A stretch of DNA of 64,000 nt, taken from Triglochin maritima. Its lineage: Eukaryota; Streptophyta; Magnoliopsida; Alismatales; Juncaginaceae. Position 1 is the first letter of the stretch. Every line of letters starts with the position of its first letter. Positions 52,954 to 62,558 of this stretch are shown piece after piece. The stretch is taken from positions 31,370,326 through 31,434,325 of the forward strand of contig OY821791.1 of assembly GCA_963682175.1 (NCBI GenBank). Reading direction: 5' to 3'. Below the pieces are notes generated by a model. It did no database searches, had not been told where the DNA came from, and saw only the letters and a program-made list of their open reading frames with translations. The position numbers and the translations under genes are program-made.

Positions 52954-53425
52954 TGGTTAGCGCTCTCATTAATTAGTCAAATATATTTCCATACTTGTGA
53001 CTTTTATTCACTTACGATGAGATCCTTCTAGATAGTAATACTACACATGCATATGTTGCTAGCATATAGATATTCAATATTTTTATATTTGTCATGACTA
53101 TTTATGTATATTATTATAATATGTCTTTTAAGGATAAATAACAAAGTTAGTAGTTGCATTATCGTCTTAAAGAGCAAAGTACACATGCATATGGTAATAT
53201 GTTTGTAATTGGTATGCATAATCAAGCCCATCAAGCAAACTAGATAGATCACCCAAAAACTCCACGAATGGTGTGTTGTTCTTCTTTGTCTTTAATATAT
53301 TTTGTTTAATTTAATAAGTTATTGTCATGTTATTATATTGGTTATATATACAGATCTTTAGCTAAATCTAATATTTGCTTAGAGGTAATACATAAACAAA
53401 AACTCTGTCAACTTTTGGGTCCATT
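52954..53425. other. Right flank of C2, no gene seen
   Basis: AT-rich, no recognisable coding region or repeat. Confidence 0.5.
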
Positions 53426-53827
53426 GAGATTTTGATACGATGCATTCATCAGATCACATCAAAGATCATTCCAAGGTGCATGACAAGAGAAGGAAACAAA
53501 CACCCGTACGACTGCAAGATTATTCCTTCTAGATTTTATTTCCTAATTTCAATTATAGCAACTATTTACGTCAATCTATGTTATTTAATAAGGATATGTC
53601 CTTATTCAAATGTTACCTTTATTTTTCCTAATTCATTGTTTGAGTATCTCTATATAAGAATGTAATACAATGGGTTAAAGGACAATAAAACATTTCCGAT
53701 TTTCCGAAGTAATCTCGTTTCCATCTCCTCATCTTGTCCAAATTTTGGAGCTACTCTCACTTTAAGAGAGAACTATCCTCACATTGGTGCTTCCATTGCC
53801 TTTTCCCTACAATGGCAGAAGCCACTC
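53426..53827 (+). mobile_element. LTR end, primer site and first codons of another LTR element, truncated
   Basis: A TATATAA-containing promoter-like stretch (about 53650) leads to an LTR-like end ...CCTCACA at 53783. TTGGTGCTTCCATTGCC follows, resembling the primer-site region of many plant gypsy elements, and then ATGGCAGAAGCC (53812), a plausible gag start. The start of the LTR is not certain. Ath-3 inserted at 53828, within the first codons of this gag. Confidence 0.55.
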
Positions 53828-55344
53828 TGATTGACATCATTTCATGCCCATATTTGTATCTTATATCCATTATCTTACACTTAAGTAATGCTACGTGAAG
53901 AGTTTTGAAGAGAAGATGCATGAAAGGACCCAGAAGCAGGAAAAATTACTTAATTGTGAGACCTAGGGACTGAGATGCAAGATCGAAAGACCTGAACGTA
54001 AGATCAAAGGACCAATGAGCAAACAAGAATACTTCACACCATCATGGGGAGTATTTTGGCAATTCTATTCGGGTCGGAGCTCTAAAAAGCGAAGTAGATG
54101 CATCAAAGACAAACAAAGCCTTCCAGAAAAGCCCAGAAGAAAATCCAGACCAATCAAAACACTGTAGACCGCTAATTACCAATATCGCTAATTGGCGGTC
54201 ACTTTGGGCCCAAATCCGCTAAGATTTCTCTGGGTTACGTATTAGTGTGTATTTAGTCCATTTCGGGTATTTGTTTAGTCCCACATCGGGGTATTGTCCC
54301 GGATTAGCTTCTTCCATGCCTATAAATAGAACTCTTCACCTTCCATTGTAATCACTCATTTCTTGGTGGCATTTCTCTCTACTAAGGAGTGAGCCTTGAA
54401 GCAAAAACTCAAGGTGGAGATGAATGCTACCTTCAATGTGAGTCATTGTTAATAAAATAATTGTTCTAGTTTCTTTTAATCTTGTCTTTTAATTTGTGCA
54501 TGCTTGCTTAGTCTTTCCTTTCAAGTTTCTTTAGTATTTCTTGCTTGTTTAGTATAGTTTCAGTTCAGTTTAATGCTTCATTTTGTTATAGTAGTTAGTT
54601 TAAATATGTGTGAGTAGTTCCATCCCCATTTGGGGGGTGGAGTAATATGTGATATAATCATGTAGTGTATTAAGTGTGTGTTATCTTTATCCCTTGAGCT
54701 TTATATGATTTCCATAACCATCTAATGGGTTTTCACTCTTATCTTTGATATGCTAATGCTCTTGAATGAAGCTTAGCTTATGCTTTGATTAGTGGAACTA
54801 TTTTATGGGAAATGATAAGGTTAGGATATGGATGAAGTTTATATTGGAAACACAATTTGTAGTGTATGTGCTCTTGTTGCCTTTACCTTAGCTAATGTCT
54901 TGTATGTTTTAATGATGTAGTCTTATCTTAATTCATGTGGAGGCATAGTAGGGACTAGTCTTTATACTTCAGTTCATTTAGCTTCATTCCAATTATTGTA
55001 TTGTATGTTTTAATGATGTAGTCTTATCTTAATTCATGTGGAGGCAAAGTTGGATGTAGTTTTATGATTTCATGCACTACATGTTGTGAGGAGCTTAATT
55101 GAACACACACACACACACACATCTTTATATTCACATTATTTCTCTACCCCCTATGGGGTTTAGTTTTATTGCTTATCTTCATTTCCTTTTGCATTCTAGT
55201 TTAGATTAGTGTAGTGTAGTGTAACCAACCTCTCTCTCCTTTCTTTACCACTCGCCTTTGAACAAACCAATTGTCGACACACCTCCCAGTGGATGACCCG
55301 TATTTGCCACCGCTTCAACCCGGTTAATATAAAACGGTCAACCA
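53828..55344 (+). repeat. 5' LTR of Ath-3, 1517 bp
   Basis: Ends TGATTGACATC and GGTCAACCA. TATAAATA box at 54321-54328. A 45-bp block starting TGTATGTTTTAATGATG is duplicated at 54901 and 55002 (offset 101 bp), and a (CA)n run lies at 55103-55121. Inverted CGCTAATTGGCGG-type sites lie near 54170-54200. Confidence 0.88.
54321..54328 (+). promoter_or_regulatory. TATA box of Ath-3 LTR
   Basis: TATAAATA in CCTATAAATAGAACTC, matching the box position in Ath-2. Confidence 0.75.
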
Positions 55345-55350
55345 AGTTTT

Positions 55351-55368
55351 TGGCGCCGTTGCCGGGGA
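55351..55368 (+). promoter_or_regulatory. Primer-binding site (tRNA-Asp) of Ath-3
   Basis: TGGCGCCGTTGCCGGGGA, perfect; six bases after the LTR. Confidence 0.95.
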
Positions 55369-56487
55369 GGTGCTCTGTCAAGACGTTGGTTTGGACGATT
55401 CGAGGGGTTTTTAATTTTTTGTTTCCAGTTTTTTCTTAGTCTCAGGGATCCTAGAGCTCACAAGGAGACTGCTGGAGGAGTTGGAGCACCAGTACTTCAA
55501 AAGGGACCGTCAATCAGCGGTCTGGGACCGCCAATTGGCGGCCTGGTGAGGTCTTCCTGCTTTGATTTTTCTTTTGGTGGTTTATTACTTAACTTTCGTT
55601 ATCTGGGAGCTCTATTTTGCATGCTGTGACTTCTAGTTTGCTCCCAGATCATTAATCACTCCCCCATTAATCAACTTGGCCCTAAAATCCAAAGCAAAAG
55701 ACTAGACGTTCTTACTTGTTTAGATCACGCATCATGTATTGACTTAGGCATATAGTTATCTTTTCTTTTAGCTTTATTTTCAGTTGTTGAGCACTGGCGT
55801 GAGGTACGCAATTTCCTACACTCATTCATGCATCCCGTATGCCCATGCATTAGTTAGTAGGAATTGCATCAGGACAAGAGTGAGTTGAGCATTTGATTGG
55901 AGTGATTGATTGCTAGATCTAGGATCAAAACGCTACTAAGGAGGGGTTGTCCCATAAAAGATAAGGTGGGGGATTTCATCACCCTTTCCTTGGCCCCAAA
56001 AATCACTCTTAATCAAAGCCTTAATTCTAAAAGCAAGTAGACATTGGCCCTAGGATTTTGGACGCACTATGAGAGTAATCTAGTTGAGACCGCCATGACC
56101 TGATCAGCGTTGCCTACCTTGTCGATAGTATGAGGTACTGGATCTCCGGATCTGGTATCACTTGCTGGGCATTGTGGTCCTCGTTGTAGGGAGGTGAGGC
56201 ATGTCGAGGCTAGTGACCTCGAAGTTAGGCATCGTCTAGCCTAAGGACCTATTGCCTTACATTGTTTGAGTCGTGCTTGCTAGTTAGGCTTCTACTTGAT
56301 CCCTTCACCCACGCTAGCTTTAGGGATTCTTCCCTTCTCCTCCGAGTCTTCTTCTTCTCACCTACTTCTACGCTTTAGTCTCCTCTCCTTTACACTCTCT
56401 GGTAGCGTTTTAGGGTCGAGTCGAGCACTTTTTGCGAGCTTAGTCTCGTGGTGGTGAGAGTGGTCGACTCGAGAGTTGTTTGTTGAG
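55369..56487 (+). other. 5' leader of Ath-3
   Basis: Non-coding. CAATC and CAATT cores at 55511 and 55532 (within ACCGTCAATCAGCGGTC and ACCGCCAATTGGCGG) form a pair 21 bp apart. The conserved block GGTGGGGGATTTCATCACC is near 55963, followed by TAGACATTGGCCCTAGGA near 56038. Confidence 0.72.
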
Positions 56488-57514
56488 ATGGATGGTTACA
56501 TGGGCGACCATCCATATCATTGTTGGGACCAGGACAATTCTTCCTGGTATTCCGGACACATGAAACCGGGGGTGGCTCAGACGAACACCCCGTATGGTTG
56601 GGATAATCTTCATTGTGTGACTGAGCAATCTTCATATAGGGGTAACATGAGAGAGGCACCGACTGCTAGACCACAATCTAGTTATGTCGGATCATATGCT
56701 GGTCAACAAACTGAGACATTACAACAAACTTTGACCTCTTTCATGCGTATGGAAGACGACATGAGTGCACTGGCGGCTCCAGTAGCCGTACCGTGCGACT
56801 GTTGTGGGTTGAGTGGTCATGTTATCGGGGAATGTCCTTATGTTCCGCCTGAGTCTGAGTATGAGCATACCTTTTCCCAAAATGCTCAATGTGACCATTA
56901 CGCATCCGTGTACAACCCGAGAGTGATGGATTCGTGGGGAGACAATTCTTATCCAAATTCTTATACTTCATTTTCACCGCCGTATCCTCCTCCCGAATAC
57001 CCAGAATTCTACCAACACCCCACTTCAAATCATTGGACTCATTCTCAGCCCATCAACACCCAACCCCAAAATTTCCCAAGCTCTGACTTGGACCTCACTG
57101 TTGACCCCAAATTTGATTCCTTAAAACAAACCCTCTAAACGTTCATGGAAACCACTCCAACTTTATTGAAGTCCAACTTCAATTCCTTGCAAAATATGGA
57201 AATGCAAGTGAGTCAAATGACACAACAATTCCATGAACGTGAGGAGGGTAACCTTTCTTGTCAACATCAGGATTCATCTTTTGATATCGAACCCCCACCA
57301 CATCCACAAATTCAAAGCACAACCTTTGAAAGTCAAACTCCTAGTCAGTCTGAGGGACTTGGGGTTTCAATTCACGATCACTTAGTGGAGGATTCGATTC
57401 AAATTGAGAATAACTTGGACCAACTTCATTACGAGTCGGCACATGATTGTGCCTTATCTTCTTGTCCCGTGGCCCTTGAGCCACATGACCATATTGTTGT
57501 ACCTCCTAAGGACT
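56488..57514 (+). pseudogene. Short gag-like protein of Ath-3 (zinc knuckle, no capsid domain)
   Basis: The ATG at 56488 (MDGYMGDHPYHCWDQ) opens a frame of 217 residues to a TAA at 57136-57138, where the Ath-1 alignment suggests a former Gln codon. The same frame continues as TFMETTPTLLKSNF...QVSQMTQQFHEREEGNL to the Ath-4 junction. The zinc knuckle CDCCGLSGHVIGEC fits C-x2-C-x4-H-x4-C. The capsid segment found in Ath-1, -2 and -4 (FLKKYFPNH, CPHHG) is missing upstream; a novel Trp/Tyr-rich N-terminus replaces it. It is a deletion derivative or a different gag architecture. Confidence 0.8.
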
Positions 57515-57982
57515 TGATGCATTACATACATTGCATCATATGTCTTTCATTTAGATTGCTTTTAATTCAATAAATGCTACTAAGGTATGTGTTTAGCCTT
57601 GTTTACAGAATACAGGGACCTGAATGCAAATTACCCACATCCCGAGCATAAACGCGTGCAAAAGATTCATTTCTATCATAAAGACAAGTTCAAGTTTATC
57701 GAGTTTCAAATGGAAATGCATCCAAGCACAAAAGCATTCAAGGAGCTAATCACAAAAAGGTCAGGGGCTTAAGTGCAAAATGTCAAGGACCTGACTACAA
57801 AATAAAAGGGCAAAGTTATTGTGTTGGAGAAGTCAAAAGAAAAGTCAAAAATAAATCCCCAACAATGGGAGGAATTAATCCGGAGCTCAAGAGATTGGAA
57901 AGAATCCATCCAACGCGCAAAGGAGGATAAAATCATACCATAAACACATGACAGAAATCCGGGCGCAATATCTTCAACCTGG

Positions 57983-58030
57983 GCGGCGTTTTAGCCGCAT
58001 ATTGTACATAACAGGCGGCGAATTCGCCGC
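57983..58030. promoter_or_regulatory. Paired 16-bp palindromes upstream of TATA, Ath-4 LTR
   Basis: GCGGCGTTTTAGCCGC starts at 57983 and GCGGCGAATTCGCCGC at 58015, exactly 32 bp apart and about 90 bp upstream of the TATA box, the same geometry as Ath-1. Confidence 0.87.
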
Positions 58031-58119
58031 CCCTCTTAGGGTTTGAAATTTGAAATTCCGGCCTGTGGTGCGATGACGCGTGTACTCTCCTTTTATGTAT
58101 TGGTATCCCTGGTATCGGC

Positions 58120-58127
58120 TATAAATA
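58120..58127 (+). promoter_or_regulatory. TATA box of Ath-4 LTR
   Basis: TATAAATA inside the symmetric context GGCTATAAATAGCC; same in Ath-1. Confidence 0.8.
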
Positions 58128-58687
58128 GCCTCGTAGGACGAATGTAACACATCTTTGAACCTTTGGTCTTGGATCATTAGTAATAAATTTCTGTTTTATT
58201 TTGTTTTGTTTCTCTTTTCTTTTAATGTCTCTAGGATCCCTTCTTCTTCCTCCCTCCATGAGTTTCTAACTCTTTCCAAAGGGTGGAGGTGATGGAATTA
58301 GAGTTAGAGAAGATGAATTGCATGTTATTATTTTAAGTTCATGATTAGTATATTTTGATTACTTGAGTTTATGTTAAGTCATTTATCTTGTAATGCTTCA
58401 TAACTAACATGATTTACAATAAGTTTCAGTAATTCTCTGATCTAAACCTAAATCTAAACCTCCATCCAACAGATTTCTCTCTTATTTCTTGTTTCAGTTT
58501 TATTTGTGCATGTTTAGCTACTTAATCCAAAAACCTAAAAACCCAATTGATTCTTCTCTCCTTCTTCCTCTTAATCAAAAATAACATCAACTACGAAATC
58601 TCTCCCTCCTTGTGTTCGACCCGTACTTGCCACGTCTTCATAGACGCCGTGCACTTGCGGTATAAATTTAAATTCTCAACAAGTTTT

Positions 58688-58705
58688 TGGCGCCGTTGCC
58701 GGGGA
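58688..58705 (+). promoter_or_regulatory. Primer-binding site (tRNA-Asp) of Ath-4
   Basis: TGGCGCCGTTGCCGGGGA, perfect; six bases after the LTR. Confidence 0.96.
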
Positions 58706-60142
58706 GGGGACGCAGATTTTGTGTTTTTGTGTTTTCTATTTTATCCTGTCTACCTTGTGCGCGATCTAAGTATTTGAATTTGTGTAGCAGGAGACAACAG
58801 AGCGCGCGGCGAAATCCGGGAGCGTTCTGAGACACTTGGGCGGCGGAATCGCCGCATCTACAAGGTGGCTTGCGGCGGAATCGCCGCACCAGTGTGGATT
58901 CTGGTCTTCAAATTTCTGGGGCATCGTCGGCATCTCTTGGTGGTCGCATTAAGCTACTGGAATCTCCGAGAGCGGGCGGCGAACCCGACTGAGCATTGCG
59001 GAGGTAACTTTTCTTGCCTTTCTCGTAAAATCTGAATTGTTGAAAAGTTTCCTTTCGTAGAATTGCATGTGTTAGGGTTTACAATTCCATAATTGGCAAT
59101 AATTCAACTCGGACCTAAAATTGGCAAAATTAGAAAGACCTTAGTGCATGCATCATATAATGTTTTGCTTGCATTATTCTTGCTAAATTCTTGCAAATTA
59201 TTTTTTATTGTTGAAGAGTGCTGGAGGCAAGGTACGTATCGCGGTTTTAACGATTGCATTTAAGCATATACTTTAGTTTGCATACAACCTTGAAATTGCC
59301 CCCATTAAAAAGACCATTGTTTGACCATCTTTGCTAGATCTAAGTTAAACTACTTTAAGGGCAACTCCGTAGGCAAAGATACGGTGGGGATTTCATCACC
59401 CTCCCGTGGCCCACAAACCACAATCCTAAAGTGTCACCCAAGCCTTAAAATTTAAAATCAATTAGACATTGGCCCCTAAGGACTCGGACTCAATTAAGGA
59501 GAAGAATTGGTTTGACTTGCTATGACCTGAAGCCGATCGAATTCAATTTGGTGTCTAGGAAGTGTTTTTGTGTTGACGAAAGTCTTCCAAGCGAAGTGGT
59601 TGTCTAATTGGCACCGACTCTGTCGGAAGCGCCCCCACTAGCTATACACTACCTGGCCAATTTGGTTTGATTAGTGAGGGAGGTGAATCAAGCGAATCAA
59701 TTCGACTCAACCAGTTAGGAGTCGTCTAGATTTAAGTGACACTAGGTCTAGGATTGTTTGAACTGTGCTTTCTTAGGAAATTTCTGACCAACCCTCTTTT
59801 CTATCTTTAGAGTTAAGTTTCCTTTCTCATCTGAGTCTTCTTTCTCTTCTCACCTAAATTCTCTAGATTAGGATTCCTTTCTCATCTTGCCCCATTCTAT
59901 TGTTTGTTTCCCTTTTGAAAAAAAAACATAAAAAAAACGAAAATTAAAATTAAAAAAAAATGTAATTAATTCTTGAAATTAAATTTGGAATTTAAATTTC
60001 GAATTTGAATTCAAAAATTGATTCGACCCGGTGCACTCAGATTTGGATTCGGGACTTGAGTAATCGACTCTCACGAGTTCATCTAGATTCCAGTCTGGAA
60101 CTTAACCCCAATCCACCTGTTGCACCACCTCACCCGGATCCA
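58706..60142 (+). other. 5' leader of Ath-4
   Basis: Non-coding, collinear with the Ath-1 leader. Includes the second palindrome pair (58840-58887), the conserved block GGTGGGGATTTCATCACC near 59382 and TTAGACATTGGCCCCTAAGG near 59462. Confidence 0.78.
58840..58887. promoter_or_regulatory. Paired 16-bp palindromes in Ath-4 leader
   Basis: GCGGCGGAATCGCCGC starts at 58840 and is repeated exactly at 58872, 32 bp apart. It lies 135 bp after the primer site, as in Ath-1. Confidence 0.9.
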
Positions 60143-60170
60143 ATGGGTGAGAATGTTGTGAACCCCGCCT

Positions 60171-62558
60171 ATGACCCTGAGGGATCGGTGCTACCCAACG
60201 ATGGCTTCTCAGCCATCGTGCATCGTCATGCCCACCATACCGGGTCGCGATTTCGAACTTAAGGCACAATACATGAGTATGCTGCCTAAGTTCACCTCTA
60301 GGGAAGATCCATATCTCTTCCTTAGAGAATTTGAGGAAATCTGCTCTCTTATGCAATACCAGCATATCCCTGAGGAGGCAGTGCGTCTGAAATTCGTGCC
60401 TCTAGCACTGAAAGACGACGCTAAGAAATGGCTATATAGTCTAGCCGAAAGATCTATTAGGAGTTGGGCTGAGTTTGTTCAAGTGTTTCTAAAAAAATAT
60501 TTCCCCAACCATAAGACTATGAAGATTAGGAATGAAATTGTTGCATTCGTTCAGTCTGAGAGCGAGCCGTTCTATTCCTATCTTGAAAGATTTAAAAGTG
60601 TCTTGACCCAATGCCCTCATCACGGAATTCCAAAATGGCAATTATGCCAAATTATTTATGAGGGATTGACACCCACATCTAGAGTTATGCTAGAATCTGT
60701 GAGCCAAGGGAATTTCATGTCGAAAAACGAAAATGATGCCTGGACTTTTCTTGAGGATTTAGCTGAAAACAGTATGCAATTGGACAATGCTAGAACACCC
60801 ATCAACCCGAGTATTGGATCTAGAATAGCAAGTCAACCCCGACCAGGTGTCTTAGCTATAGATGCCAACATAGCGGCTGAGGCAAAACTAGCCACCCTTA
60901 TGCGCAGAATGGAAAGTTTAGAGCTGCAAAACCAAACCCGACAAGCATCCCCTACCCCTTGCTCTAGATGTGGTCAGACTGGTCATTTAATGGAGGACTG
61001 TGTAGACTTGGAACATGTTAATGCCACGTTTAACCATTCTAGAAATGATCCTTATGCATCAACCTACAACCCGGGTTGGCGTAATCATCCCAATTTTTCG
61101 TGGAACCAACAAGGTCAACCTCCTAGACAACAACCAAACGCATATAACCAAAATAATACATCATCTGAGGGTAATAACAATGGAAATCATGAAGTTAGGT
61201 TGACAAACTTGGAAAATGTAATGAAAACTTTTATACAAACAACCAACCAATCATTCCAAAGGCTAGAGACACAAGTCAGCCAATTAGCGCAAATAGTAGG
61301 TGAAAGAGAAAAGGGTCAATTTCCAAGTCAACCTGATGTGAACCCAAGAACTAATAATCAATATCAATCTTATCAACCACCCTCAGGAAATAACAACCCC
61401 AGACCGGTTCAAATGATTAACGAGGAAGGACCGTTCCAACAAATCAATGCAGTAGTGTCATTACGGTCCGGACGACAAGTTGATAACAATGTGGTAAACC
61501 CTAGAATGTCTAATCAATCTAGCCATCAAGCAACCACATATGACCTGACCATTGAACCTGACGTCCAAATTGAAAAGCCCAACCCACCTACACAACCTGA
61601 ACCCATAGCTCAACCTGAACCTGAGCGAGTCTATGTTCCTAAAGCCCCATTTCCCAATAGACTCAAGAAGAGCTCAAGTGCACAAATGGAGAAAATCTTA
61701 GAAGTATTTAAGCAAGTTAAGGTGAATATTCCACTCTTAGATATGATTCAACAAATACCTGCTTATGCTAAATTCTTGAAAGATTTGTGCACTAAAAAGA
61801 GAAAAACGAATGTACCAAAGAAAGCATTCTTAACTGCAAACATATGCTCTATTCTTTCCAACACATCTCCTATAAAATATAAGGACCCTGGGTGTCCTAC
61901 AATTTCATGTTCAATAGGAGATACCTTTATCAATAAAGCCCTTCTAGACCTAGGTGCAAGCGTTAACTTGCTCCCATTTTCTGTCTACGAGCAACTCAAC
62001 CTTGGTCCACTGAAACCCTCTAAGACAACCCTCCAATTCGCTGATTGTTCTGTTAAGAAACCGAGAGGTATAGTAGAGGACGTTTTGATTAAGGTTGGTG
62101 ACTTCATTTATCCAGTGGATTTTGTCGTACTTGATACTGAACCTGTTGTAAATCCTAATCGACAAATCCCTGTAATTCTAGGTAGACCCTTTTTAGCCAC
62201 TTCGGAAGCATTAATAAACTGTCGAAATGGGCTCATGCAATTATCTTTCGGGAACTTAAAAGCAGAATTTAATATCTTCCATATTGATAATGAGCCAGAA
62301 ATAATATGCAACCCAAGTGATGTTGTGATGAGAGCACGTATTTATCAGAATTCTGAATCAAATAAATCATCACATAAGCAAAAAGGAAGTAAGAAAAAAG
62401 GGAGTGATTCATTTACTCAACCACCATCACTCGAGCAAATAAGCGAACCAATTCAAGTGAGAAGAGTGGAATCTTTTCCTCAAGTCAACATGGGGAACAA
62501 TTCAACTGGGTACATGCACCAATATGGTGTCATTCAATCCAGTTCTGATTACGGTTGA
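60171..62558 (+). CDS. Gag-protease polyprotein of Ath-4, 795 aa
   Basis: One uninterrupted frame from ATG 60171 (MTLRDRCYP). Order: capsid region from about residue 30 to 200 (FTSREDPYLFLREFEEI, KYFPNHKTMKIRNEI, CPHHGIPKWQLCQIIYEGL); CCHC knuckle CSRCGQTGHLMEDC with Cys264, Cys267, His272, Cys277; Asn/Gln-rich linker; KILEVFKQVKVNIPLLDM helix; retropepsin with LLDLGASVNLLP (catalytic Asp593) and ILGRPFLATS; end SSDYG. An upstream ATG at 60143 (MGENVV), the likely ancestral start, is out of frame because about 11 bp present in Ath-1 are missing near 60162. That same deletion creates the ATG at 60171. It is the only full-length gag-pro in the window and could be functional. Confidence 0.92.
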   Translation: MTLRDRCYPTMASQPSCIVMPTIPGRDFELKAQYMSMLPKFTSREDPYLFLREFEEICSLMQYQHIPEEAVRLKFVPLALKDDAKKWLYSLAERSIRSWAEFVQVFLKKYFPNHKTMKIRNEIVAFVQSESEPFYSYLERFKSVLTQCPHHGIPKWQLCQIIYEGLTPTSRVMLESVSQGNFMSKNENDAWTFLEDLAENSMQLDNARTPINPSIGSRIASQPRPGVLAIDANIAAEAKLATLMRRMESLELQNQTRQASPTPCSRCGQTGHLMEDCVDLEHVNATFNHSRNDPYASTYNPGWRNHPNFSWNQQGQPPRQQPNAYNQNNTSSEGNNNGNHEVRLTNLENVMKTFIQTTNQSFQRLETQVSQLAQIVGEREKGQFPSQPDVNPRTNNQYQSYQPPSGNNNPRPVQMINEEGPFQQINAVVSLRSGRQVDNNVVNPRMSNQSSHQATTYDLTIEPDVQIEKPNPPTQPEPIAQPEPERVYVPKAPFPNRLKKSSSAQMEKILEVFKQVKVNIPLLDMIQQIPAYAKFLKDLCTKKRKTNVPKKAFLTANICSILSNTSPIKYKDPGCPTISCSIGDTFINKALLDLGASVNLLPFSVYEQLNLGPLKPSKTTLQFADCSVKKPRGIVEDVLIKVGDFIYPVDFVVLDTEPVVNPNRQIPVILGRPFLATSEALINCRNGLMQLSFGNLKAEFNIFHIDNEPEIICNPSDVVMRARIYQNSESNKSSHKQKGSKKKGSDSFTQPPSLEQISEPIQVRRVESFPQVNMGNNSTGYMHQYGVIQSSSDYG

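Larger units (their letters stand above)
53828..57514 (+). mobile_element. Athila-like element Ath-3, 5' part, cut by Ath-4
   Basis: It contains a complete 5' LTR, a perfect tRNA-Asp primer site, leader and a gag-like frame, up to the Ath-4 insertion at 57515. LTR start TGATTGACATCAT is the same as in Ath-2, placing it in the Ath-2 subfamily. The bases before it are CACTC. Its remaining part, including any protease, lies beyond the window end. Confidence 0.9.
57515..58681 (+). repeat. 5' LTR of Ath-4, 1167 bp
   Basis: Ends TGATGCATTAC and ATTCTCAACA. TATAAATA box at 58120-58127 within GGCTATAAATAGCC. Paired palindromes at 57983-58030. Confidence 0.93.

Noticed and set aside
57587..57772. A 61-codon frame near the start of the Ath-4 LTR, also in Ath-1 LTRs
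   Set aside because: The same DNA in Ath-1 is shifted one base halfway through, so the second half of the protein is not conserved; equal length is coincidental.
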